A DNA stretch of 64,000 nt from Streptomyces ortus (GTDB lineage: Bacteria; Actinomycetota; Actinomycetes; Streptomycetales; Streptomycetaceae): NCBI RefSeq assembly GCF_026341275.1, contig NZ_JAIFZO010000002.1, forward strand, positions 3,314,018-3,378,017, written 5' to 3'. A program made the position numbers and the translations under genes. The notes below the pieces were generated by a model. It saw nothing but the letters and a program-made list of their open reading frames with translations, was not told where the DNA came from and made no database searches. This document shows, piece by piece, positions 49,957 through 57,328 of the stretch (positions are counted from its first letter, which is position 1; the number at the start of each line of letters is the position of its first letter).

Positions 49957-50530
49957 CCCGCCCCTTCGCTGCCCGCAGCATCCGGCAGACCGCAGCCGTG
50001 GCGTACCTGCTTTTTGATCTCAAAGCGTCGGTTGGGCCTGTTGCGGATCAATGCGTGCCGGACATGTGGCAGTGCCCGCCCAAGGTGTGGCCTGGTGCTC
50101 GTGGATGGGTGGGGAATCAGGATCGTTCCGGTGCATCGGCCCTGGTGTGCCAGCGCGTGCAACGGGGCCACCCCGGGGCAACCTTGGGTGGCGCGGGGCC
50201 GGGGGCCGGGGCGCGCGGGCCGAAGGCAGGAGCGAAGCCCCGAGCCCCCGAGCCCTGCGCCGGCCCGCAGTGCGGGCCGGTGGAGGGTGTGAGACCCGTA
50301 AGCGGCGACTGGGAAGCCGGGAGGCCAGCGCGACCGGATGCCGAAGGCAAGAGCCCCCCGCCCTGGTCCCGTGTGCCGGGGACCATGTGCCGAGGGGCTG
50401 TGGTGCTCCCGTTGTGGTCGGTGGAGCGTGTGGGAGCTGAGTGCTTCCATGGTGGTGCTGTGGTGCTCTGTCATCTCATCGTGCGCCACGGCTGAGGTCT
50501 GCCGGATGCTGCGTGCAGCGAAGGGGCGGG
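49957..50530. repeat. 47-bp inverted repeat flanking a 480-bp GC-rich segment
   Basis: Left arm 49957-50003 starts CCCGCCCCTTCGCTGC and runs through GCAGCATCCGGCAGACC to CAGCCGTGGCG. Right arm 50484-50530 is the complement with only two mismatches. No transposase-like gene or terminal target duplication is visible, so it is not an obvious insertion sequence. Confidence 0.88.
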
Positions 50531-50612
50531 CCCTCTCCCCACCCGCAGGGTGGGGCTTGATGAGGTAGAGAAACCCGTAACTGGCTACCGCTATTGCGCG
50601 GGCACAGCTCGG

Positions 50613-51350
50613 CTACTCAAGATCGTAGTCAGCAGCAAGCTCGCGGTCCGGGCCCATGAAGTCGCGAGCAAACTCAGTGACTTGCCCGTACTGGTCCCAG
50701 TAGGTGTTGGCCATGGTCAGGGCCAAGCTTCCCGCTTCGAGATCAAGGAGCGGCGCCAGGTCTTCAGGCACGGCACGAATGGCCACGACGTCACGTCGCT
50801 TGACCGCTCGGCGCCCCGTCCGATCTTCGATCAGACCAAAGGTCATCTTTGGCAACGGGCCTGTAGACGTGAGTTCCGGGGCAGCCTCTCCCAACTCCCC
50901 CGGCAGCCATGACGTCGAGAGTGCGATCACTCCATCTTCGTCTAGGTACCGTCGGCGTCGCTGGACTACGGGGACGCCTTCATCGACTCCAAGGGCGTCG
51001 GCCACCTCTGCGTCCGCTGGCACCACGTCAGCACTCACGATCTCGACCCGTTCGCCTGGCCGGAAGCCGGTCCCGGTAGTCCGCTGGAGCTGAAGCCGGT
51101 CCGGTCCAGTTGTGATCTTGCTGGGCATACGCGCCACCGTCCCAATCCCCTGGATGGTCTCTGCATACCCTTCTGCCCGCAAAACTCCCGCTACGCGCGT
51201 TGCCGTGGCAACGGAGACACCCTCGTCGCGGACGATGTCGCGGACAGATGGGATGCGGTCGCCCGGATCCAGCTCGCCACGCTCGATCTGCCCTTTGATC
51301 TGCGCGGCAATGCGCCGGTAGGGCGGTAGGGCGGACGTTGGTCCAGACAT
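50613..51350 (-). CDS. GntR-family (HutC/UTRA) repressor of the element
   Basis: A 245-residue GntR regulator. The winged helix is at the N-terminus (PPYRRIAAQIKGQIERGELDPGDRIPSVRDIVRDEGVSVATATRVAGVLRAEGYAETIQGIGTVA). A UTRA effector domain follows (VVQRRRRYLDEDGVIALSTSWLPGELGEAAPEL through VTEFARDFMGPDREL). It is the equivalent of KorSA/KorA-type regulators that silence rep and transfer genes in AICEs and Streptomyces plasmids. It is divergent from the rep operon with repeated operator-like boxes in between. Confidence 0.9.
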   Translation of the reverse strand: MSGPTSALPPYRRIAAQIKGQIERGELDPGDRIPSVRDIVRDEGVSVATATRVAGVLRAEGYAETIQGIGTVARMPSKITTGPDRLQLQRTTGTGFRPGERVEIVSADVVPADAEVADALGVDEGVPVVQRRRRYLDEDGVIALSTSWLPGELGEAAPELTSTGPLPKMTFGLIEDRTGRRAVKRRDVVAIRAVPEDLAPLLDLEAGSLALTMANTYWDQYGQVTEFARDFMGPDRELAADYDLE

Positions 51351-51361
51351 GATCTCACTCC

Positions 51362-51440
51362 TGTTCTAAAGCACTTCAGAACACCCCTTGACGGTGGAGG
51401 TGCTCTAGAACACTATAGAGCTGAGCCTGCTGCTCTAACA
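51362..51440. promoter_or_regulatory. Repeated CTYNAGAACA operator boxes and rep-operon promoter
   Basis: The 10-mer CTTTAGAACA (as complement, 51362-51371), CTTCAGAACA (51374-51383) and CTCTAGAACA (51403-51412) recur, with a shorter CTCTAACA at 51433-51440. A plus-strand promoter with TTGACG (51388-51393) and CACTAT (51411-51416), 17 bases apart, overlaps the third box. Repression by the divergent GntR protein is the natural reading. Confidence 0.7.
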
Positions 51441-51534
51441 GGGTGGGAATCAGTACATGTCTTTCGCCGGGGGCGACGCACCTACCGCCAAGCAGTTTCG
51501 CCGCCCCCTTCGTCCCACGGAGGGAAGCTCCATC

Positions 51535-52044
51535 ATGCCTGCAACGTTGGTTGCTCCGCATATCGCGCCCGTCGTCTTGACCGAAGATCTCTCAGGCATG
51601 GAACGCGTGGTCGCGCTCTACGCCTCGGACATGCCGACTCGGTACCGCTACCGCCGGGGCGATGACGCTTCGGTCCTGAACTGGATCTCTCAGGGTATGG
51701 CTCGGCTCGGCCGTGAAGAGATCCGGCAGCGCGCTTCCCGCTTGGCCGGTCACCGCAAGCTGTGGATGCGCGACATGACCACCCCGGAGATCGACCGCCG
51801 TCACAAGGTGCGGTTCCCTTCTGTGCGGCGCCTTGGGGTCGCGGAAGAGGCGGCCTCGCTGTCCATCTCGCTGGTTGGGGTCGCCCCGGCTGCGCGGAAC
51901 CTTCCGGTCGTGGTCGACGGTCCGTGCCCGAAGTGTGATGACGCCGGGAAGCTCTGGGTCAACAAGGTCATCGACGAGTTCTCCGGTTGGTACGAGGAGG
52001 GCTACGTCCCGTGCTGGGTGTGCCAGAGCGGTGGTGCCGCGTGA
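51535..52044 (+). CDS. Element protein with C-terminal zinc-ribbon, unknown function
   Basis: About 169 residues from the ATG at 51535, which follows GGAGGGAAGC; the ATG at 51457 would add 26 poorly coding residues. The middle contains GMERVVALYASDMPTRYRYRRGDDASVLNWISQGMARLG. The end has two CxxC pairs (CPKCDDAGKLWV and CWVCQSG) for a metal ribbon. It overlaps rep by 4 nt (GTGA). Proteins of this type commonly precede rep in actinobacterial elements; role unknown, possibly a replication accessory factor. Confidence 0.75.
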   Translation: MPATLVAPHIAPVVLTEDLSGMERVVALYASDMPTRYRYRRGDDASVLNWISQGMARLGREEIRQRASRLAGHRKLWMRDMTTPEIDRRHKVRFPSVRRLGVAEEAASLSISLVGVAPAARNLPVVVDGPCPKCDDAGKLWVNKVIDEFSGWYEEGYVPCWVCQSGGAA

Positions 52045-53468
52045 CGGTCTTCCCCGTCGCCCCTGAGGCCGTGGCTGGTGTCGCGGCCTCTGTAGGTACC
52101 GACCCGTTGACCCTGGCCGACCTGCTTCGGGTCGCCAATTCCCCGGGCTTCGACCGCTGGCAAGAGCAGGTGCGCCGTACCGGCGGCTGCGCCCACCCGA
52201 TCCGGCTTCAGGGCCAGACTGTCACTCACGACCGCGCGACCGGCGATGTCCTGTACTCCTACAGCACCGAGCACGAGCCGGGTGGCACGCTCCGCGTCGC
52301 GTGCGGCAACCGCCGTGCCTCGCGCTGCCCGTCCTGCGCCTGGACGTACGCCGGGGACACCTATCACCTGATCCGGGCTGGGATCACGGGTGACGTGAAC
52401 AAGGGTGTCTCGTCGGTCGTGCGGGATCACCCCCGGGTCTTTGCCACCCTCACCGCGCCCTCGTTCGGGCCCGTGCACAACCGGCCGGACTCCGGGCGCT
52501 GCCGCTGCGGGAGCTCCCACGATGACGATGACCCCGTGCTCGGTACGGCGCTGGCCCCGGACCGCTACGACTACGCGGGCGCGGTGCTGTTCAACAACTA
52601 CGCCGGGGATCTGTGGCGCCGGTTCACGATCTACATGCGCCGGGAGGTCGCCGCTCACGCAGGCCTGACCCAGTCGGCTATGACGGAGGTGTGCCGGGTC
52701 TCCTTCGGCAAGGTCGCGGAGTTCCAGAAGCGCGGCGCCGTGCACTTCCACGCCGTGGTGCGCCTGGACGGACCGGACGGGCCCGACTCCCAGCCCCCGG
52801 CCTGGGCCACGGTCGCACTCCTGGACGACGCGATTCGCGCTGCTGCCGCACGGGTGTCCGTGCCGGTGCCGGCCGCCGGGAACTTCCCCGAGCGCACGCT
52901 GCGGTGGGGCTCGCAAGTGGATGTGCAGCCGATCGGCGCGCTCGGCCAGGAGGAGCTGACGGAACAGGCCGTTGCCTCCTACGTCGCCAAGTACGCCACG
53001 AAGGCAGCGGAGACCACGGGCACCGTCGACCGCCGGATCGGAGAGCTGGCCGAACTCGACCGGCTGCCGCTGCCCGCGCACACGCGACGGCTGATCGAAG
53101 CGTGCTGGGACCTGGACGACGCCTACCCGGACCGGATGCTCGCGCGCTGGGCTCACATGCTCGGCTTCCGCGGGCACTTCTCGACCAAGAGCCGCCGCTA
53201 CTCCACCACCCTGGGCGCGCTGCGCCAGGTGCGGGCCGACTACCGCGCCCGCCAGGAACGTCGGGAGCGGGGCCTGTCCGAGGACCTTGACGACTCGGAG
53301 GGCTCCATGCTGGTGCTTGCCCACTGGACCTACGCCGGACAGGGCCACACTCCCGGCGAGTCCTGGCTTGCTGCCTCCATTGCCCAAGACATCCGGCTGA
53401 ACCGCGAGATCGCACGCGACGCCATGGCCGACATGCCCGACCTAGATGACTGGGAGGTCTGGGCGTGA
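52041..53468 (+). CDS. Replication initiator (RepSA-like, HUH type)
   Basis: A 475-residue initiator. The HUH motif is VHFHAVVRLDG, with His235 and His237; candidate catalytic tyrosines follow in SYVAKYATKAAETTG (Tyr314, Tyr318), the right order for rolling-circle Rep proteins. An N-terminal zinc-like cluster CGNRRASRCPSCAWTYAGD and C-terminal WAHMLGFRGHFSTKSRRYSTTLGALR are typical of the pSAM2-type Rep family. It would nick the double-strand origin of the excised circle. It overlaps its neighbours on both sides by 4 nt, so the whole rep module is one translation unit. Confidence 0.9.
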   Translation: MTVFPVAPEAVAGVAASVGTDPLTLADLLRVANSPGFDRWQEQVRRTGGCAHPIRLQGQTVTHDRATGDVLYSYSTEHEPGGTLRVACGNRRASRCPSCAWTYAGDTYHLIRAGITGDVNKGVSSVVRDHPRVFATLTAPSFGPVHNRPDSGRCRCGSSHDDDDPVLGTALAPDRYDYAGAVLFNNYAGDLWRRFTIYMRREVAAHAGLTQSAMTEVCRVSFGKVAEFQKRGAVHFHAVVRLDGPDGPDSQPPAWATVALLDDAIRAAAARVSVPVPAAGNFPERTLRWGSQVDVQPIGALGQEELTEQAVASYVAKYATKAAETTGTVDRRIGELAELDRLPLPAHTRRLIEACWDLDDAYPDRMLARWAHMLGFRGHFSTKSRRYSTTLGALRQVRADYRARQERRERGLSEDLDDSEGSMLVLAHWTYAGQGHTPGESWLAASIAQDIRLNREIARDAMADMPDLDDWEVWA

Positions 53469-53659
53469 AACGACCCTTGCCCGCTCGCTACCTGAGCCCG
53501 GTCGACCTCGCGGATCTCCTCGGAGTCCCTGTCGAGACGGTCTACCAGTGGCGCCGAAAGGGCACCGGCCCGCAGGGCTTCCGTGTCGGCCGACACCTCC
53601 GTTTCGATCCCGAGGACGTACGCGTCTGGGTCCAGTCCCTCATGGAAAGGGCCGCCTGA
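53465..53659 (+). CDS. xis: Excisionase (MerR/Xis-type helix-turn-helix)
   Basis: A 64-residue protein: ARYLSPVDLADLLGVPVETVYQWRRKGTGPQGFRVGRHLRFDPEDVRVWVQSL. This is the standard AlpA/Xis winged-helix fold. The GTG overlaps the rep stop (GTGA), and its stop shares one base with the int start. It directs the integrase towards excision. Confidence 0.93.
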   Translation: MKRPLPARYLSPVDLADLLGVPVETVYQWRRKGTGPQGFRVGRHLRFDPEDVRVWVQSLMERAA

Positions 53660-54900
53660 TGGCCGGACACATCCAAGACCGCTGGTACAAGACCGAGGAC
53701 GGTCCGGGCGGCAAGCCGGTCAAGGTCAAGACCGACCGCTTCGGCGTCGGCTTGCGGTACCGCGCCCGGTACGTCGGTCCGGACGGCTCCGAGAAGTCCA
53801 AGAGCTTCCCCGACAAGCAGAAGCGCAAGGCTGAGCAGTGGCTGACCAACGTCGAGGCGGACATGTCGCGCGGCGACTACGTCGACCCGGACGCGGGCAA
53901 GATCACGTTTGAGCAGTACGCCACAGAGTGGATGACCACACAGATCACTGACCCGTTGACGCGAGAGTCCGTCGAGAGCCGTCTCCGGCTCCACGCGATT
54001 CCGTACCTGGGTACTCGGCCGCTGGGCTCGTTCACCCCGTCGCACCTCCGTCTGTGGCTGCGGACGCTGGAAGATCGAGGGTTGTCGGCGGGTTACCGGC
54101 GGGGGATCTTCGCGCACGTCTCGACGGTCTTCACTGCGGCAGTAGAGGACCGGATCATCCGCCTGAATCCCTGTAGCGCTCGATCGGTGCGGGCGCCTCG
54201 GCTCGAACCTCGCAAGGTCAAGCCCTGGACTGCCGGGCAAGTCAAGGCCGTTCGCGCCGCGCTGCCGGAGCGCTACCAGGCCCTCGTGAACGTCGCGGCC
54301 GGTCTCGGGCTACGACAGGGTGAGGCGTTCGGGCTGGCGGTGGAAGATGTGGACTTCCTCGGCGGCGTGGTGCACATCGTCCGACAGGTCAAGTTGCTGC
54401 AACGTCACCGCGCGGTGTTCGCCCCGCCGAAGGGCGGCAAGGAGCGCGACGTTCCTCTGCCCGAGTCCGTCGCCTTCGCACTGGCTGGCCACCTGAAAAG
54501 GCACCCCGCCACGGTGGTCACCCTGCCTTGGAAGACGCTCGACGGCCCGCCGGCCACCGCGTCGCTCCTCTTCACTGGCTCCATGGGCCTGGCGCTCGAC
54601 CGGAATCGCTTCAACGATCGCGTGTGGAGGCCAGCCCTGCGGGCCGTAGATATCCAGAGTGGGCGGGACAACGGCATGCACGCACTGAGGCACTTCTACG
54701 CCTCGGTGCTCCTAGACGCGGGGGAGAGCATCAAGGCTCTGAGCGAGTACCTCGGGCACCATGACCCGGGCTTCACGCTGCGGACGTACACGCACCTGAT
54801 GCCGTCGAGCGAGACGCGCACTCGGGCAGCCGTTGATCACGTCTTCACTGACGATGATCCTGCGGACGACGGCCCGGAGACGGCCCAGGGCGCAAGCTAG
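53659..54900 (+). CDS. int: Tyrosine integrase
   Basis: A 413-residue site-specific tyrosine recombinase. The N-terminal part has an AP2-like arm-binding region, then a SAM-like core-binding domain (TFEQYATEWMTTQITDPLTRESVESRLRLHAIPYLGTRPLGSFTPSHLRLWL). Catalytic residues: Arg219 (LGLRQGEAFGL), His341 and Arg344 (HALRH), His367 (YLGHHDP), Tyr377 (TYTHLMP). It ends 20 bp before the right att core. All catalytic residues are present, so it is probably functional. Confidence 0.95.
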   Translation: MAGHIQDRWYKTEDGPGGKPVKVKTDRFGVGLRYRARYVGPDGSEKSKSFPDKQKRKAEQWLTNVEADMSRGDYVDPDAGKITFEQYATEWMTTQITDPLTRESVESRLRLHAIPYLGTRPLGSFTPSHLRLWLRTLEDRGLSAGYRRGIFAHVSTVFTAAVEDRIIRLNPCSARSVRAPRLEPRKVKPWTAGQVKAVRAALPERYQALVNVAAGLGLRQGEAFGLAVEDVDFLGGVVHIVRQVKLLQRHRAVFAPPKGGKERDVPLPESVAFALAGHLKRHPATVVTLPWKTLDGPPATASLLFTGSMGLALDRNRFNDRVWRPALRAVDIQSGRDNGMHALRHFYASVLLDAGESIKALSEYLGHHDPGFTLRTYTHLMPSSETRTRAAVDHVFTDDDPADDGPETAQGAS

Positions 54901-54903
54901 GCG

Positions 54904-54917
54904 TCTGACCTGCGACT
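54904..54917. repeat. Right-end integrase arm-like repeat
   Basis: TCTGACCTGCGACT, three bases before the right att core; its two halves recur at the left end (48577 and 48611). Confidence 0.55.
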
Positions 54918-54920
54918 ATC

Positions 54921-54933
54921 TCAGTACCCGAAG
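54921..54933. other. Right attachment-site core within the 3' end of the CAP-domain gene
   Basis: TCAGTACCCGAAG. On the minus strand it reads the last codons Phe-Gly-Tyr and the TGA stop of the CAP-domain gene, so integration regenerates an intact gene end. Confidence 0.82.
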
Positions 54934-56081
54934 TCCTGCGTCCACCAGGGGCCGCCCGACGCGAAGTGCGCGCCGACGCCCAGGGTCTTGAAGTCGCAGT
55001 TCAGGATGTTCGCGCGGTGGCCGGGGCTGTTCATCCAGGCCTCCATCACGGCGTCGGCGTCGGCCTGGCCGCGGGCGATGTTCTCGCCGCCGAGGTTCGC
55101 TATGCCGAGCTCCTCCGCCCGGTCCCAGGGGGAGGCCCCGTCCGGGTCCGTGTGGTCGAAGAACTCCCGGGCGGCCATGTCCTTGCTGAAGGACTCGGCC
55201 AGCGCGGCCAGCGAGCTGGACGCGGTCACCGGGCTGCAGCCCGCCTTGGCCCGCTCCTCGTTGACCAGCGAGAGGACCGCGGCCTCGGCCGTGGACGGGG
55301 TGGAAGCGGCCTTCGACGGGGTCGTCTCGGGGGCCTTCGTCGCCGGAGTCCTCGTGGCGGGCTTCTCCGTCTTCGACTCCTCGGCGGCCGGAGCCTTCGT
55401 CGACGGCTTGGCGGAGGGCTTCTTCGCGGCCTTCTCCGGAGCCTTCGTCGGCGAGACCGACGGGGAGGAGGGGGAACGCTCAAGGTCACGGCTGGTGCCC
55501 GGGTCCACGCGGTCGTCCGCGGAGCCGCTCGTGCCGCCCTGCGTCTCGACGTCGGTCGGGGTGTCCTGGGCGCGGACCTTGTCCGCACCGCCGCCACCGA
55601 TCGAGAGGGAGTCGCTGCCCGGTATCACCCCGGAGGCGACGGCGACGGCACCCATCGCGACGGCGGCCGAGACACCGAGCAGACCGGTGCGTACGGGCGT
55701 CGCGGCCTTCCTGCGGCGGCGCTGACCCCCTCGGCGGGCCCCGCGGTCGGGGGCGTAGTCGCCCGGCGCGTGACCGGCGGGCTCGTCCCCGGTGAAGAGG
55801 TAGGCGTCGCTCTTCGTGTACAGGTCGCCCGTCTCGTGAATGCCGCCCGGCGAGTCGTACATGCCCGCGGTCGAGTAGGGGCCGCCGGTCAGATAGTCCC
55901 CGGCGGTGCGGTGGTCACCCGCGGTGGCGTAGTCGCCCAGGCTCGGGTAGTCGCCCAGGCCGGCGAAGTGGCTCACGTCGTCCGTCGCGTGGCCGCTCGT
56001 GTACGTCTCGTACGTATCTGTGACCCCGGTGGCGCGGCTGGTGGCGGCGCGGCCGGCGGCGGAGCGTCGGTGGCGTCCCAT
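54921..56081 (-). CDS. CAP/SCP-domain (PR-1-like) membrane-anchored or secreted protein
   Basis: About 386 residues from the ATG at 56081 (MGRHRRSAAG). The N-terminal 120 residues are unusual, Gly/Asp/Tyr-rich with GDY repeats (LGDYPSLGDYATAGDHRTAGDYLTGG). A basic stretch RRGGQRRRRK precedes the single TM/signal anchor (GLLGVSAAVAMGAVAVASGVI). A Ser/Thr/Pro/Lys-rich linker follows, then the C-terminal CAP domain: LVNEERAKAGCSPVTASSSLAALAESFSKDMAAREFFDHTDPDGASPWDRAEELGI, GENIARGQADADAVMEAWMNSPGHRANILN and WWTQDFGY. The catalytic-like His/Glu set (HTDPDG, GENIA, SPGHRAN) is intact. Role unknown. Host gene of the element's attachment site. Confidence 0.88.
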   Translation of the reverse strand: MGRHRRSAAGRAATSRATGVTDTYETYTSGHATDDVSHFAGLGDYPSLGDYATAGDHRTAGDYLTGGPYSTAGMYDSPGGIHETGDLYTKSDAYLFTGDEPAGHAPGDYAPDRGARRGGQRRRRKAATPVRTGLLGVSAAVAMGAVAVASGVIPGSDSLSIGGGGADKVRAQDTPTDVETQGGTSGSADDRVDPGTSRDLERSPSSPSVSPTKAPEKAAKKPSAKPSTKAPAAEESKTEKPATRTPATKAPETTPSKAASTPSTAEAAVLSLVNEERAKAGCSPVTASSSLAALAESFSKDMAAREFFDHTDPDGASPWDRAEELGIANLGGENIARGQADADAVMEAWMNSPGHRANILNCDFKTLGVGAHFASGGPWWTQDFGY

Positions 56082-56213
56082 CTCGTGGCCTTCCCTCATG
56101 CGTGCGATCAACGTTCCTCACCCGAACGAGTGAGGCTCATTGGGTCGGGACGGTACCCCATGGTGCAAGAGGAGGAAGTGCTCCGAGAGCAATTAGCCCG
56201 TTAGCGTGCAGCC

Positions 56214-56495
56214 ATGAGTGAGCATACGAGGCTGGTCGTCTGGGTACGCGGGCGCGTGCAGGGCGTGGGTTTCCGCTGGTACACGCGAGCCAGGGCCCTG
56301 GAGATCGGCGGCCTGAGTGGTTTTGCTCTCAATCTGGAGGACGGACGGGTCCAGGTGGTCGCGGAGGGCCCCCGGGAGGGGTGTCAGGGGTTGCTGGAGT
56401 GGCTCATGGGAGACGACACGCCGGGCAGGGTCGACGGAGTCACTGAGATCTGGGACACGCCCCGGGGCGGCTACGACGGCTTCGCCATCCGATGA
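56214..56495 (+). CDS. acyP: Acylphosphatase
   Basis: A 93-residue acylphosphatase hydrolysing carboxyl-phosphate bonds. VWVRGRVQGVGFRWYTRARALEIGGLSGFALNLEDGRVQVVAEG contains the catalytic Arg (GVGFR) and Asn (NLEDG). The order acyP-smc is as remembered in S. coelicolor. Confidence 0.94.
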   Translation: MSEHTRLVVWVRGRVQGVGFRWYTRARALEIGGLSGFALNLEDGRVQVVAEGPREGCQGLLEWLMGDDTPGRVDGVTEIWDTPRGGYDGFAIR

Positions 56496-56888
56496 GATCC
56501 ACTCCGCGGCGACGGTCGCGGCCCTCTCCGAGGTGAGTGCGGGGCGTGCGCGGGGTACCCGTCCCTGAGAGAAAGCACCAGGTGGTTGCCAGGAAAGCAC
56601 CGGTCGTGGCAGGCTCCGCCGACAAGGATGATCTCCACGCCCCACGGGCCCCGCCGCCAGGGCCGCGCCGCCGTTCTCCGGCCGCGCGGCGAGGGTTGCC
56701 CGCCAATACGGGGCGTGATCGTGTTGACCGTCAAACTTTTTGGTGAGACGCTGAAAGTCCCCGCGCACCTCAGCTGTTTGGCATGTAAGAGCGGCAGTAG
56801 AAACACAAGATCGCCAAGCATCGCGGGTGCGATTCCCTCACGACCCACACCGCTTCGGTCGGTCACTCAGTGTGGAGGACCATCCATC
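56496..56888. other. 393-bp gap between acyP and the small coiled-coil gene
   Basis: No supported gene. TTGACC at 56723-56728 with AT-rich sequence following (CTTTTTGG) may be part of the promoter for the gene at 56889; no good -10 is certain. Confidence 0.5.
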
Positions 56889-57092
56889 ATGGCAAAGGCG
56901 CTTCTCGGTTACGTCGGCGGCTCCGACCCGCGACTCATTGCCGAGATGCGACGGCTCCAGCAGCGCGTCCAGGACCTGGAATCCGAGCTCGGACGAATCC
57001 AGGCCGAGAACGACGCGCTCGCGGCTGCCGCTTCTCACGACTCGCTTCTCGAAAGCATCGACGTACCCCAGGCGGAGCCTGCGCTCACCTGA
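56889..57092 (+). CDS. Small coiled-coil protein, unknown function
   Basis: A 67-residue protein. MAKALLGYVGGSDPRLIAEMRRLQQRVQDLESELGRIQAENDALA has clear heptad spacing (M/L/V/L/L/I at a and d positions) over about 30 residues, so it is likely a dimer. An acidic tail follows. GGAGG ten bases upstream supports the ATG. No close family known to me beyond a conserved streptomycete small protein. It is followed by its own strong terminator. Confidence 0.78.
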   Translation: MAKALLGYVGGSDPRLIAEMRRLQQRVQDLESELGRIQAENDALAAAASHDSLLESIDVPQAEPALT

Positions 57093-57158
57093 TCGCTGAA
57101 GAGCACCCTCACCACCACCAGTGAACAGGCTGCCTGTGTCAGCCGCTAACAGAGTTGC

Positions 57159-57188
57159 AAGGGACGCTTCGGCGTCCCTTCTTTCTTG
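57159..57188 (+). terminator. UUCG-loop terminator before smc
   Basis: AAGGGACGC and GCGTCCCTT form a 9-bp stem with a TTCG tetraloop, followed by CTTTCTTG. One of the clearest intrinsic terminators in the window. Confidence 0.9.
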
Positions 57189-57328
57189 CCCCCGGATGCT
57201 CCGTCGGTCGTCGCACGCTGTTCACCCTCTTCAACGTCTGATGTGCCCTGCGCGTTCATGGGCGAAACCGCGCGTTCGCGGAGTGAGACCGACCAAAACG
57301 TCCGACCCGGAAGGTAAAGTCCGGCTGC

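Larger units (their letters stand above)
49477..50612. other. 1.1-kb non-coding region of the element (possible replication/transfer locus)
   Basis: Open frames on both strands here lack family features and show no consistent codon bias. Instead two large inverted repeats are present (49778-49920 and 49957/50530). The segment between the second pair is very GC-rich, with several small palindromes such as CGGCCCGCAGTGCGGGCCG. Plausible roles are single- or double-strand origin, an incompatibility or transfer locus, or a structured RNA. Confidence 0.55.
48547..54933. mobile_element. 6.4-kb integrated element (mini-AICE/IME-like) with int, xis, rep and a GntR regulator
   Basis: Bounded by the direct repeat TCAGTACCCGAAG at 48547-48559 and 54921-54933. 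The right copy coincides with the 3' end and stop codon of the CAP-domain gene, so that gene stays intact. Contents in order: membrane-anchored cargo protein (low GC), 1.1-kb non-coding region with inverted repeats, GntR/UTRA repressor, small zinc-ribbon protein, replication initiator, excisionase, tyrosine integrase next to the right end. The order regulator-rep-xis-int matches pSAM2-type actinobacterial integrative elements. There is no FtsK/SpoIIIE-type tra gene, and no spread or pra-like gene is recognisable. Confidence 0.88.

Noticed and set aside
49920..50495. Two overlapping frames on opposite strands in the element (189 and 181 codons)
   Set aside because: They overlap each other across the inverted repeats, lack motifs and look like open frames forced by GC content; the region is better seen as non-coding structure.
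49957..50530. Insertion sequence bounded by inverted repeats
   Set aside because: No transposase and no target-site duplication were found, so I list it as an inverted repeat of unknown role and not as an IS.
56537..56746. 69-codon frame between acyP and the coiled-coil gene
   Set aside because: It is Arg/Pro-rich and lacks a ribosome site or motif; probably random open frame.
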